Shown here: piece after piece, positions 12,661 through 25,162 of the stretch
Position numbering within the stretch: the stretch's first letter is position 1
How the letters are laid out: each line of letters opens with the position of its first letter
DNA from: Oscheius sp. JU75
Taxonomy: Eukaryota > Nematoda > Chromadorea > Rhabditida > Rhabditidae
Direction of reading: 5' to 3'
DNA length: 64,000 nt
Assembly (NCBI GenBank): GCA_037178855.1
Contig: JASJZC010000002.1
Span: 6,150,501 to 6,214,500, forward strand
Program-made: the position numbers and the translations under genes
The notes under the pieces: generated by a model
What the model was told of the DNA's origin: nothing
The model's database searches: none
What the model saw: the letters and a program-made list of their open reading frames with translations, nothing else

Positions 12661-12960
12661 TACAGAACTTGACAAGTTACCCTAAATCAGGCGGAACAAC
12701 TTTATGGTAAGTTGTCAAGTCCTGTCAAACATGATCCACACTTCCTTTTGGGTTATTCTACCCAGTGCTCCCAACGACTCGTCGTCCGATTCTCGTCTAC
12801 CATCTTCAGTAGCTACTACCGTACCCAGTGCAAGTTTTTTTGAGGAGAAGTCTCTCTGTTCCTTTGTCTCTCTGTTTTTCTGTCTCTCTGTCTACCTCTC
12901 TCTCTCTCTCTGTCACTTTTTCCTCCCCTCTTTCTGGCTGTTAAGAGGACAAGAGTGAAA
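12661..12960 (+). repeat. Dispersed repeat family, copy 1, with hairpin arms at its left end
   Basis: The left end holds near-perfect inverted arms, ACTTGACAAGTTACC at 12667-12681 and GGTAAGTTGTCAAGT at 12706-12720 (14 of 15 pair). The following block, with CAACGACTCGTCGT and CAGTAGCTACTACCG, recurs at about 38600-38770. The CAGTAGCTRCTAC core also recurs near 17127 and 57078. The right end runs into CT/GTCTCTCTGTC simple sequence. It looks like a non-autonomous element fragment; no transposase is present. Confidence 0.6.
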
Positions 12961-14190
12961 TTGGACTGTTTAAAGGAACTGGGAACACTTTAATCTTGTC
13001 CTGTTTTCATCGAAAAGTTATTAAGATGAGTTGTCTCCCGGCAGAGAAACTATTGACAAAAAATAAGGGAGAAAACTTCACAAACCTCTTTCGGGAGTTG
13101 TTATGCTCGAATCTGTGCTTCTAACTTTAAGTTTCTTGCTTTATATCAGGCTTTAAAATAGTAGAACTCCATATAAAAAGTGTGAACACTTTCAAAACAT
13201 GTTCGGAAATAAAATTTGAATAACAGCTTGCAGCTGACCAAAACAGCTGACTCACTTGGAGCCCCTACTAAAAATACTAAAAGAATCATGACTCACCTGC
13301 ATTCCTCAGTCTAGCGTCGTTTGTCCAGCCTCTTCACACGAACGATAGTCACAAAAAAAGGTGATCACAAGAAAAACCTTGGTCGAGAGCACGTGAATTG
13401 TCGGTTATAGCCTGAAAAACTGGGACAATCCGGTGCGTCATGCGAGGTCGGTAGCGCTCAAAGTGCAGGCGCATTTTGGGTGCGTGGTCAGCTCTCTTTT
13501 TGACCTTGTTTACCTGAAACCTTCCCGCCAAATTCTTAATTGATAATTTTAAGCACTCTATAGTATCTCTTAAAAATTATAAGCTGGAATATGAATTGAA
13601 GAAAGAATGTATGGGAAATACCCCAAATATGGTATTTGAGCTGAAATCGATACCCAAACCGCTTTTCCGAATACTGAACTGGAAACTGCTATTTATTTAT
13701 ATAGAAAATGCCCATCTACAACTTTTTTGAAGGTAAGACACTTTAAGATTTCCACTTAGCCTACTGCTCGGTCTTCTCTGTTATCATTTTGTCAAGCTAC
13801 CAGTCTAAACTTATGGCTTCGAGCATGTTTTTCCATTTCACCGGTAAAGTATAAGAAACGGTCTAACTAAAAGAATCGAGATATTCTATTACTTGCTGAT
13901 ATCGTTTTCTGGAACAACGAACTAAAGTTTAAAATCACTAATTTATTAAAGTTGAAGAAGAACATGATACAGAAAAGTGACAACTATAAAAAATTGATAT
14001 CGAGGCTACTAAACAGACACACGCGCACGTTATCAACTGCTGTCACAGCAATCAGCTGATTTGCTGCTCTGATCCCGTGCTTCCTGACTTATCCGAACTC
14101 TCCCTTTCGCACGCTCATCGTTCTCGCCTCGCTGTCTCTCTGTCTCTCTGACTACCACTCTAACTCGATTTTTCAGACTTCCAATGGGAC
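12961..14190. other. Intergenic region, 5' side of the TEX2 gene
   Basis: AT-rich; no coding segment recognised. The final 150 bases become pyrimidine-rich (GCTGTCTCTCTGTCTCTCTGAC near 14130) and end with TTTTTCAG about 14 nt before the TEX2 start, as expected of a trans-splice acceptor and outron. Confidence 0.5.
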
Positions 14191-17100
14191 ATGTCTAGAA
14201 GTCGGACCTCGTCGTCCTCCTCGTCAAGGGTCTCCTTCGCCCCCGTCCGTCTCAATGACCTGAAGAACAAATACGACGACTATGGGCTGAGCAACTCGGA
14301 TCTCATAGATGAGGAGGCCATAGAGGCCACCGTGAGTTTTACCGAGAGTCCAAAACGGGATCAATCACAGGAATCGGTGGCTTCTTCAGCTGTTGGAGTG
14401 AGTTTCAAGTGTTTGTGTAGTGCTGCAAGTGTTTCTTATTTAATCAAAGTGTGCTCTGGGGGTAGAACATTGGTGTTGGTCCTTTCTATTCACGTTGTTC
14501 CTGTGATAATTCCCTCCTTATCAAACGGAACACTTTCAAACTAGCAATGAAAAATTGTTCCGGCCCTCAAAATAGTCAGCACCTTCAATACAGTCACAAA
14601 ACATCCGGTAGAAATGAAGACACTCTTCTTCCGCCAGCTGTTAGACTGCTCATACTCCTATCTCCCCCCAATGTTTGAAAGATTGTGGAACACCGTTCGT
14701 AGAAGAAGAACTTTTATCGTGGTAATATCGTAAAATATCTTGATCAGAGTCTTTGAATAGGATGCCACAATATTTTGGTTTCCCGCCTTCCTTCTAAAGA
14801 CAACACATTTTGAACGCATAGCTTCCGTTACTAGCTAAATCGCGAAAGTCATGTAGTAGACCGGCTCTATACCGTAACTAATTTGCAAATAAGGTCCTCA
14901 CAGAAAAACTAACATTTTAAAGGATAGGTTGGAAGCGTTATATTTCGGCTTACTTGGTGCAGAATGACCGAAACAGGCTGTGAAGGCGGAATCTACAGTA
15001 GGAACTTGGTTTTCAGCACCCCGATATTTTAGATCAGATCCAATACTCTGTAAAGCATGGGTACACTTTATCTCATCTTTCGACTAAAGAGTGCGTATAA
15101 AGTTGAACGTGGGTGTGCGCTCAAGTGGTCAACAACATGTTGTTTCGCGGCCATAGGAAGATTAATGCTACTGGGTTTGTTGAAAGGAACAGTAAACAGA
15201 AGTTAGCTGGAAAGATATTTGAACCCCAATCCCAAGCTAGAAAGTACTAACTCGTAGTCTGATAACTGATCTTAAAAAAACTGTCTCCTCGAGGTGTGGC
15301 TCGCGCCCAATACAAAAAGAATTCCACTTATGAAACAGAAAGAGAGGTCTGTCAAGTATTACGACAATGAGCGGTCTTTTGATTCCGGGCACAACATAAA
15401 GCACCTTGTTTGTTGACCAAAAGTGCAGTCAGTCGGACCCGTTTCGTCACATGTTGTTTACGGGAGCACGCACTATTCTATTGGCCTCTGTCTACCCCAC
15501 TCTTCACGGGTTTCTGCGACAAAATGGTCTCAAGCAGCTCGGCTCCTAACTCTCGACGTGGCTCGCTTTCCTTCAAAGCTTTCTACGAGGTAGTCTCTCC
15601 CTCTTAACAAGATGAAACGGTCGGAATTGGATGTGCGCCTTGATTTGCTCTCTGTGTTTTCATCACGACAGCATTGATTCTCCGAGAGAGGAGAGGCTCC
15701 GGCGCTTCTTCTATTATTTTTGACCCGCACAATCATCCAAAAATGTTTTCTTCCCCTTCTTTTATAAATACCCTCTCTTATCATTGCTCATTTATGCTCG
15801 AGCCCTACTACAAGATCAATCCCTTCACAGCTATGCGGGTATCTCTCCGTTTCAGTTTTAGCTCCTTTTTATTTGCCATTTGAGGGTGTGAAGCTCTCGC
15901 AGCCAGTGTGTGTCATCATAACAAACATAATCATCTTTCAATCGACCAGCTAGCTCTCTTTGAGTCTCTCTCCCTGCCTCTTGACGCCTATTAATCGCTC
16001 TACGGCCTTTTTCGATTTTGACTCGCGGAATATCTGAATTTTCGGAAATTGCTGTTTGGTTACTAGGTTCTTTCAAAAATATTGTAGAACTTAACTTTCT
16101 TTGTTGGTTTCGAGAACATAGTAAGATGTTACATTCTCCTACTCGGACAAAAACGTGAGAATCGCAAATTGTCTGAAACAATTTTAGCCTGAAAAGTATC
16201 AAAATTGAGAGCTACTTGCTTTTATAAACAAGTAAATCTATTTAAAAGGTGTCTAGATGTGTAGTCGGTACCAATTTCAACTTCTGCTTAAACTGCGTCA
16301 ATATTTTATTCTGTCCGACACCAAAATATACGTGATACCACGTTGTCCTAGCCAAAAGTTTGATATTGCACGCCGTGAGAACATTCCCATCTCTTAAAAA
16401 CACATGTTCCTTGTTCAGATGCCTGATGAACATGTGATTCCTGCTGGAGGAGAAGAAAGCGATTCGGGCAGTGCCAGCGTCGACAAAGCTTCCCTGGGCA
16501 GCAATGATTCGAAGGTAAACTTTAACATTGTTTTCTTCATTTTGAGGTCATCTTTAGGACAGAAGCGTGATAGGAGAGTTCATCGACAAGTCGAAAAACA
16601 AAGTGAAGAAGTTGGTGTCAAAAAAAGAAAAGTCAAAGTCCCCATCAGGTTTGGTTTACTGCGAATGACGTGTTTGCTTGTTTTTGCCATCGAGATAGTC
16701 TGTGTTTATCACTTTCTGTTTGAGAGAGAAGGGAGAGCACGTGTGTTATCAAAGGCTCGTTTTTCAGAAACAATTGAAGAGACGAGGGTCGAGGATACTT
16801 TCGTAATGCAACCAAATCATGTACCGATGAGGCTATCGATGAGTGAGGTAGTCAGCAGTTCAGCCGAGGTAAATAAAAAAAGACATAGATAAAGAGACAG
16901 AGATACGGGATACTTACCGTCGGAGGTAGCTCCAGTAGCGCCCCTAGTAGAAAGCCGATAACTTCGAAAACTCTAGAGAACCAACTGTCCTCGAATAAAA
17001 GCGTCGACTGAAATGGAGGGAACTGAATTAGCAGACTTAAAGTTAACGTGTCAATTGCTTTTAAAATTTATTTGCAAGCGCCTTGGAGTCTTGCTCTCTC

Positions 17101-19888
17101 GAAAGCTTGTCGTCAGTTTCTTGACTTATCAGTGGCTGCTACCAGATCAAAAATAAGTTTCCTAGACATGGGAAAGAGTAGGCATAGACAGTTAGAGAGT
17201 GGAAGGATAAACGGGGAACGGAGACAGATAAAGAGGCACAGAGAGAAAAAACACAAATTAGAACTTTCAGATCCCTGCCCCTGTAGAGCAACCTCCAAGC
17301 CTCATCAGTCCTGGTTTTGGATACTCTCTGGCTCAGCGCTACCGAACTATGCCCTTCTTCCAACAACGAGTCGCCATATGCGTCATTCTTTTATCCTTTA
17401 CCTTCCTTTTTCCAGGTAGTCTGTCTTTTTTTCGAACCATAACAAACGATTCAGGCTTCCTGTCCGGTATTCTCTGGGGTTTCTACGCGTCCTTCATCGG
17501 CTTTCTCTACCTATTCGTCTCGGATCCTAAACCAAAAGAACCTATCATGTCCGACGAATCGTTCCTGATCGCGGATCACATAGATATTGCCAGCGAAGCC
17601 GGAGTCAGCTTTGATGGTAAAGGGCTAGGAGTTGGTGACGGGATCACGTACAAGGTGAGGTGGTACGGGAGATAAATACAGGGAGCAATTTAAGGGCTGG
17701 ATGAACGAACTGAAAATACGATACTCTCCGGCCAACTTCCATGTGAACAACACCCATTCTGTCTTGGTTAGACTGGAAGGAACAACGTTGAGGATATCGA
17801 GGCCGGCCAAAACTGTTCTGAAACACGCGTTTCATGAGGACCCTACCCTGAAGAATTCACAGCCTTCGATGATATCCCAGACCATTTACGACCTTAGCGA
17901 TGCGCGGGTAAGCTTTGTTTTCAATTTTTGACAAGAAAGTTTTCAGGTCTCTCTCCGACCGAAAAGGCTGGCTGCAAGAAGATGGTGGAGTCGCAAGTAC
18001 CCAATTCACATTCGATTCGCTACCAAGACTTCAGCTCTGGCTGAAATTGATATGACCAACAAGACCATGACAAGGTTCAACTCTTTTTAACAATTCCTAT
18101 TCAGTTCTTAGATCAGCATCGTTGCACCCAGTCGGTTCCGGCCCAGATGGTCTTCCCATTCTGTCAGAGATTCCCAAAGTTTCGGCAGAAGATCCCGGGT
18201 ACTCTGCTGAAAGCGAAAGCAGTGACGATGAAAAGAGTAAGATTTTTCGCATGGCTATAGTTACAAAAATAATTCAGATTCACAGACAGAGCTCCATCGT
18301 GCGAGTTCCGCCAACGATCTGTCCGAATTCAATTCAAAGGCTGACGGTCTGTCAAGGAAGGCCAAGGGCCGGTCGATCTATCTCTTCGCGAGAGCTGCCA
18401 GAGAAAAAGAACGCTGGTTCCATCTATTGAGAGAAGCATGTTCAAAGTCAAAAATGCTGTCTGGAGGAGTGAAAATCATGAAGAGGAGCAACAGCTGTGA
18501 TCCAACCAAAATCACACAACTTCCTAAAGAGACGGATGAGTCCAGGAGATCCAGTCCGGCTGAAGCGGCTATGGAATACATCCACTACCAGAAAAACCAT
18601 GTGCAGTTTGCCAAGTAAGTATTTCTTTCACCATCAAAATTGTATTAACTTTTAGACAAATGTACGACGTATTGGCAAGAGCTGTGGCCACTCCTGAACG
18701 TGGTTCAATAGTTTCCGTGGACTTAGGAACGATGAAATGGCAGCCTGGAGTGCGAGAAGAGAACTCGGACCTCGTGGAGAGTATAAACTCTTTGGCTACT
18801 AGGATCTTCTTCGATTTCTGTCGTGATCAGTTCTGGCTCGACGCGGTCAAGCAGAAGATTCAGAGCAAAATTGCTACCATTCATGTATGTCCACTGTTTT
18901 TCTTCCTAAAAAGTTTCTCAGCTACCGTACTTCATTGAAACTTTGGATGTGTCAGAATTGGATCTGGGAATTACAGCTCCTCGTATATCTTCCTCTTATT
19001 CTCCGAAGTTTGACGAATGGGGACTCTGGGTCGATTTCGACTTCAGCTACCAAGGACTGATCCGTCTGGTTATTCAGACCAGTGTGAACTTGATCAAGCT
19101 GAAGTCTGGATCTCATTCGGTTAGTTTTTTGGCGCTTTAGGCTATAGGCCGTACTGTGTCCTGCACATCTCCTCTCGCGTTTCGCACGAGCACGTCTGTT
19201 GATGGCGTCTTTTTTTTACTTCTCTGCTGTTACAATTGTCTAAATAAAATTTTCCTTTTCAGGTAGAGACTGAAAAAGAAGTTTCCCGTTTCACTGATTC
19301 CGTCCGTGCTACTCGATATTCCGACGATGATGTTCCAGAAAGTCCAGAAAGCAGTCCCGACGAGGACTTTGGCTCAAAGAATGAACACGAACAGTTTGTA
19401 ATTTTGTTTGCTTATTGTAACTTGTGACTTCAGAAGGAAAGAACGCCGCAGCAAAAAGATTCTCTCTTTCGTCGAGAAAGCTGCCCAAAGTACTTTGTTT
19501 CAAAAAGCCTCGAAGATTGCGAGCGTTGCCAAACTGATGGAAGAGTTCTCTTCAACGCCACTCATTCTGAACGTTGAAATTTCTTCACTCGAGGGAACGA
19601 TGACTGTTAATATCCCGCCGCCTCCTTCCGATAGACTTTGGTAAGGACTTTTATAAAACAATGTACAAACATAAATTTAGGTACGCATTCCGCAGATTTC
19701 CAAAAATGTCAATCAAGGCTGTGCCTCAAGTGGGCGATCGATCAGTCGACTTTACAACAGTTTCCGACTGGATTGAGTCCAAGATCCAACTGCTCATCAC
19801 CAAAAATCTGGTCTGTCCGAACATGGACGACATCATCTTGCCTGTGATGACTGGAAACACTCTCCTGCAAATGGGTTATAACCGCTGA
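14191..19888 (+). CDS. TEX2: TEX2-family protein with PH and SMP-type lipid-transfer domains
   Basis: TEX2 (yeast Nvj2 family) sits in the ER at membrane contact sites and moves lipids through its SMP domain. Exons: 14191-14397, 16419-16514, 16558-16648, 16768-16868, 17271-17654, 17686-17907, 17947 onward, then further exons to the stop at 19888; the junctions I checked keep phase. The N-terminus is serine-rich and acidic. Exon 17271-17654 holds two hydrophobic segments (VAICVILLSFTFLF and GILWGFYASFIGFLYLFV). Next come the TEX2 signature HVNNTHSVLVRLEGTTLR, a split PH-like region ending GRSIYLFARAAREKERWF, and the SMP domain (DQFWLDAVKQKIQSKIA, WVDFDFSYQGLIRL, PPPSDRLWYAF). The protein ends at LLQMGYNR. 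The intron at 17655-17685 is only 31 nt. A dispersed repeat fills the intron 16869-17270. Identity confident; exact boundaries between 18075 and 19660 were not all counted. Confidence 0.9.
16895..17250 (+). repeat. Dispersed repeat family, copy 2 (inside TEX2 intron)
   Basis: It starts AGAGACAGAGATACGGGATAC and shares with the copy at 56960-57190 an ordered series of blocks: CTTACCGTC, AGAACCAACTGTC versus GAGCCAACTGTA, and CAGTGGCTGCTACCAGATCAA versus CAGTAGCTGCTACTAGACCAA. It closes with AGACAGATAAAGAGGCACAGAG. The two copies look roughly 65-70% similar by eye. Confidence 0.55.
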
Positions 19889-20740
19889 TATCTTTTCAAG
19901 ACTTCATGCCCTGTGATGTTTTGCCTACGTGTCTGTATTTTTTGCTTCCCCATCACTTAATCTGTAATACTTAGCCTCAGTACCTTTCCAATGCGAGCTT
20001 TAGATGTGATCTTGGTGTACATATTGCTTTATTTATTCTGGCCTTACAAATCTATTAAATATGGAATTTGGGAGATAGTTTATTCTGATTGTAGACGCAG
20101 AAAAGATTAATACAAGAACAAAAGGAAAAGCAAGATACAATAATAAACAAAGCTTATACAGCTATGTCTGACAGCAGAGTTGACATTTTGTTTTCTAGTG
20201 CTTGTTGCCAGTCCGGATACCCCGGAGTGGCTGATCCAAAAACTTTGGTTACTGACGCATAGTCAAGCTATGGTCGGAATCCCTTAGTACCTTGAGATAC
20301 TGGGTAAAAACCGACGCTGCAGTCGGCGGCCGACTCTATACATTCCCCCGACCGGCGAGACGAATCGGCATAGGCCGCAGTTTTCTGCCGCAGAGACGCA
20401 GAGACAAAGCGAGAGAGTAGAGAGCCCAGAGTGCGTGTGTCAACACATACCATCTAATGGTGTTTTGTCTCTCAATCCGTTTCTTTTTTCAATTTTCTGT
20501 CAATATTTCATTTCTACTTACTCACAATCCTTCTCTGAACTCCATGATATTATTATCAGTATGAGTCACGTGACCTTCTGATCAAGGTTGAGGAAACCCG
20601 CTCGACCTAATGGATCTCATACTGACCATCTGCTCCATGTCTCTCTTCGCTCCCATAGAGCCTAGCAACCGAATTTCGTTTTAGAACCGGTCTCATAACT
20701 ACCACCACACAAAATGCACAAATTCTAGCATCGATGGAGC
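19889..20740. other. Intergenic spacer between TEX2 and the coiled-coil gene
   Basis: Holds the TEX2 3' UTR and the promoter of the next gene. A GC-richer block near 20300-20420 contains CGACCGGCGAGACG and a CAGAGACGCAGAGACAAAGCGAGAGAGTAGAGAG tract (simple AGAGACAG-type sequence). No coding segment is recognised. Confidence 0.5.
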
Positions 20741-23013
20741 ATGTCCTTCCAAGAAATCGGCAAACTGGTAAGTTATTCCAGTCCTTTAAAAGTTAAGAAA
20801 TCAGAATCCAAATGCCTTCGACTTGGAGACCGTTCTAACACGAGCTGTCTACCGGGTACTCAACAATAACATTCACGATTTTACGAGTAACAGTGTTGAG
20901 AAACCTAAAGTGGTAAGATAATACAATATTTAAACACAGTAGATCGTTTTAGCACTTTCAAGGAGTAACAAACCATGGCCAGGTTCGTCTGGTGGCCGAG
21001 CAGTTGTGTAAAAGAATTGAGAGAAGGTAGGACACTTTCTTAATCCTATAAGTGCCGATGTTGTAGATACGAGAGAAAACTGCAAGAAGAATTGGAAAAG
21101 GAACGAGGAAGAATGGAACGGAAACTAGGACAGATAAAAGAAGAGTACCGAGAAGAGTTGGATCATAAAAAGAAGGAGCTAGCACATGAGAAAACATTTC
21201 TGGAGGAAAGGATGAGGGAAAAGGAACGAACTCTGCAGCACATGATGGACATCAGAGCACTGGTAGGTTTTCCAGTTTTTCATTAATAAAATTCATTCAC
21301 AGGACAAAGAAACATCGATTGATGTTCAACGTAAAGTTTTAGAAAATAGACAGCTAGAGCTTCGCTTGGCAGCTGAACGACTGGAAAAGGCAAATGAAGA
21401 GTTCAAGAAAAGAATGAAGGACGAGCTCGAGAGTTTGCGCTTGGAATGGGAAAAGCTAGCCCTCAGAGAGACGGAAATGAGCACTGTGAAGTAGGCTGAC
21501 TTATTTTTCTGTTTAGCTATTTTTCTTTATAGCGTCGATCTCTCCCAAGCAAGAAGCATCCAAGAGCTAAAGCGAAAGGTAAATGAAGCCTTGAAGGATG
21601 CTGAAACTTTGAAAAAAAAAATGCTGCAAGTAGAAAAAGAAAAGGAGGAGCTGACAATGAAAAATACCAATCTTGAGGTCAGTCGCAGTAATGGTGGTAT
21701 TGAAGTTAGTTTAGGAAGAACTACGATTGACGCTGTTCCGTATGAGAGACCGTGACTCATCCGGAGGTTCCATTCTAGTCAAGGAGATTCTCGATCAGAA
21801 TGCTAAGTTAAAAGAAGACCTGCTGAAAAACGAGGTGGGCATCCTTTTTGCTCGATAAATGAAGCTTCCAGATGCGATCACGTTCTGACAGTTCATCTGA
21901 GATTAGCCGACTTAAAGCTGCCCACCAAAAGCAAGAAGAGGCTCAAAGCCTAAAAATAAAAGAGCAGCAGCAAATTATTGAACTTATGGTATGAGCTTTT
22001 TCTGTATAGTTGTATCAAGAGCTGTAGAACACCCGAATCCGTCATCTGACCGCGGAGAAAAATTATCTGAAGGAGGAGTTGAAGGAGGCCAAGCGAGAAA
22101 ACTATTACCAGAAGGGAAGGGAGAAGAAAAGGTCTGATTTGGCTTAAAAAATGCAGAATGAATAAATTTTTAGAGAGAAGACAAAGCCCGTTGCTTTTTC
22201 TTCATCGAATGAGAGCCTCTCTTCAAGTGAAGCATCATCCATCTCCAATGGATCCATTGAAATTGCAAACTTTAAGAAACGAATGTCCAGTCTCGACCAC
22301 ATTGCCAAGGTCACAACGCAATAAAGTCTAGTAAACTTCAATTTCAGCAACTAGACGCCTCTGTAGAGATATTAACGATGACAGCTTCACATAAACGTCA
22401 GCTTGGTGACGATACGGTAACCTTTAATGTTTACAATATAAAAAGTTTTTAGCATCACGGCTACGACGATTTCTGTCGCGGAATTATACAAAACGGTGGA
22501 GGGTATCATCCGCACAGCTCCCCAGTTAAACCACTAGAAAAGACTCAGACGTACTTCAGTGAGCCTAAGAACCCCGATCCAACACCCGAAAAAAATGTAT
22601 CAGTTTCGGCCAGGATCCAAGAAAAGCCGAAATCCCCGGTACCTGTGGAAGTGTCACCACTCCCAATTGAAAGCGAGTTCGAGAAGAAGCTGAGGGAACG
22701 AAACGAGCAGATGAATCGAAAAATTTCCGTGACAGTTGCGAGTGAAGTAGGTTCTAATTTGTAACTTTTTGTAAAACGCAATTCAGGAGCCATTAATTGA
22801 AGTCACTAAAGAAAATCCTTTGTTTCAACCGGTAACTGCTAGCTCGGCAATGGCTGACTACATGAGTATGTTCAGCCGACCAGCTGAGGTTTGTGCTTCT
22901 ACAAAAATTAACTGTGCTCGTTAAAGCCTTCCGCTCAACTGGCTGATATTGATCTCCCGGAAGAAGTTCAACTTGATCCCGTCGCCAAGTCCGACGACGA
23001 GATCGACTGGTAG
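20741..23013 (+). CDS. Long coiled-coil protein, tentatively OFD1/centrosome-like
   Basis: The start ATG at 20741 follows a TCTAG acceptor by about 16 nt and keeps phase across a 37-nt intron into NPNAFDLETVLTRAVYRVL. The upstream ATG at 20734 leads to an early stop after splicing, so 20741 is preferred. About ten exons follow. From roughly residue 90 the protein is heptad-rich (YERKLQEELEKERGRMERKL, then long stretches of E, K, R, L). The last third is low-complexity with S/P-rich linkers, and the protein ends DPVAKSDDEIDW. The acidic tail ending in W, together with the N-terminal helix before the coiled coil, recalls OFD1 only weakly. No catalytic domain is seen. Likely a structural centrosomal or ciliary protein by inference. 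It is followed 203 nt later by the phosphatase gene on the same strand. Confidence 0.75.
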
Positions 23014-23215
23014 TCTTTCATACCCGTAAACATCATCAATCTAGTCTGATTTCTACTCACATTGATCTCATAAACGATTCGATCTCTTATTCAAAGTTTT
23101 CCCGCGAACTGATGTTGTATGTCATTTTGTACTTTGTGAACTACACCTGCAACTCGTAGTTGACGGTTAGAAAACTTCTAACACAATTAAGTCAGCCATT
23201 TAGGAATATGAGACG

Positions 23216-24967
23216 ATGCGAGGTGGGACAACTCTTCTAACTCGATATCTTGCCATCTTTTGCTGCTTTATTTTTCTTTACGCTGCTTTCTTTAGAAGTA
23301 AGCAGAAATTGAAGCAAACTAATATTAATTCATAGATTTTTCTATTTATGACTACGAATCCCAGACCATCCTCTCCCTATACATTCCGCCCTATTGGCAA
23401 GATGCATGTCAGTTTCTTGAGCATCCCGTAACCGGTTCCGAGGGACAATTCAATCATGAAAAGTATCGCATTCGGGGTCTGTCCATCACTTTCAGACATG
23501 GTGTCAGGTGAGAAAGTCCTTCTCTACTATCGAATTTTAAGATTAAAGGTCACCATTGGTTACATTTCCACAAGACTACGGGTGCTCTCCATACCGCGAA
23601 GAGGATCGGAAAGCGTTTGCCAAATATCAACAGTTGGTCGAATCGGACGACTTCCAGTATTTTTTACGGCTTGACCCAAAGTACAAAGGCTTTGCGATTC
23701 ATCCAGACAAGTAAATTAAATCTAAGTGATTAGCTAAACATATTTTAGAGCGCTATGCGGTCCAGGCGAGCTCATGGCTGAAGGAGCCCTTCAACATGCA
23801 AATCTCGGGAAGTATATGAGGTCACGCTATTCGAGATCAAATATTTTCAAATCAGGTATACTTGAAAAGCGCACTGTGAACATTTTGGTTTTAAGAGTCA
23901 GAGCTAAACGTTTCGATCATAACATCGCTTTACAACAGAACTCTTCAATCGGGAATTGCCTTCTCCTCTGGATTTTTCTATCCGATGAAGTACAAAATTC
24001 CTCAGCTCTACTTTAAGGTTGGTATTTTCAAACCTGTGTACCACTTGTACCTTCAGGCAACTCCCTACGTATCCCTTTGCGCTTCACCAAACTGCGTTTG
24101 CAAGCAAAACTGGACCTATGTGAGCCCCTCATCCATTCTACTGAAAACATTTTCTTAGAAAGTGCCCTTGTTCGATAAGACAGCTCCTGAAGTCTTGATT
24201 CAAGAGAGTCTACGCCTCGGAGACATGTACGGTTCTGTTTTAGAGAGCCGTCCATTGGTTCAAATTCTCGACACCTCCTTGACTAGGTTAGTTTATTGAT
24301 TTTAGCGCTACTATCGATTAGGTACATATGTCGGAGGAAGCCTTTGCCATGTTTGGACAAGAACTGTGTGTCGTACAGTTTTCTTCAAGACGCCTGGAAT
24401 TACACTAGCTATGAGAGAGGCAGCTGGAACTACGATGAAAAGGACAGAAATCATCATAAGTTAAACGTGGCGTCGGGATACGGAGTATTGTTCCAAACAT
24501 ATGAGCAGATCAAAAAACTGCGGCTATTTCCTCATACGAACATGATCAAGGTAAGACTTTCGAGCACCTTCTTTTATTTCACGGTCCTGCCACGATATTA
24601 GCTACCATATTCCGGCTAATTCGTCAATTTTCAGGTTTTTTCCGGTCACGACACAACAGTTGCCCCTCTTCTCAATGCTATGCATATTCCATGTCTTGAT
24701 TTTCCTCGATTTGTAGCTCGCGTCGTATTCGAGGTACGTTTTTTCCAATTTTCTTACGTATTTCTTCAGATTTTCGAACAAAAAGGTTACTCAAATCGCA
24801 TTTTCCTCCGCATTCTTCTCAATGGTGATGATGTGACGAGTCAGGCCCGGTTTTGTAAAGGAGCGATGCTCGATGGTCTCTGTCCGTTTGAACAGCTGGA
24901 AAGTTTCATTGTGCAAGAAGTCCCAGCTATTTTAGGAGGCTCATCTTGGTCACAAATTTGCGCTTGA
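23216..24967 (+). CDS. Histidine acid phosphatase, 2-phosphoxylose phosphatase (PXYLP1)-like
   Basis: PXYLP1-type enzymes remove the xylose phosphate during glycosaminoglycan linker synthesis in the Golgi. The first exon encodes MRGGTTLLTRYLAIFCCFIFLYAAF, an N-terminal signal anchor giving type II topology. The catalytic histidine motif SITFRHGVRSP appears about residue 80. The second catalytic motif, VFSGHDTTVAPL, is near 24640-24670. The region DYGCSPYREEDRKAFAKYQ resembles PXYLP1 rather than secreted worm acid phosphatases. The ATG at 23208 is out of frame, so 23216 is the start. The protein ends GGSSWSQICA. Introns range from about 40 to 85 nt. It lies between two same-strand genes with about 200-nt gaps, so it may be the middle gene of an operon. 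The family is sure; the substrate is inferred. Confidence 0.85.
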
Positions 24968-25162
24968 TTCAGTTATTTTGTTTTGTCTTTGCTGGGTATT
25001 TGGCTATTAGCTTTTTACGGGTTACTCGTGATGCAAATGACCAAGTGATAGTGTTCATAAACATATCTCCAGTTCTTTTGTGTACATTTCAATGGGTAAA
25101 GTCCCAGGATACATTAAATTTTTTCCCGCGATGGATATTCAACAATATTCTAGCGATGAAAA

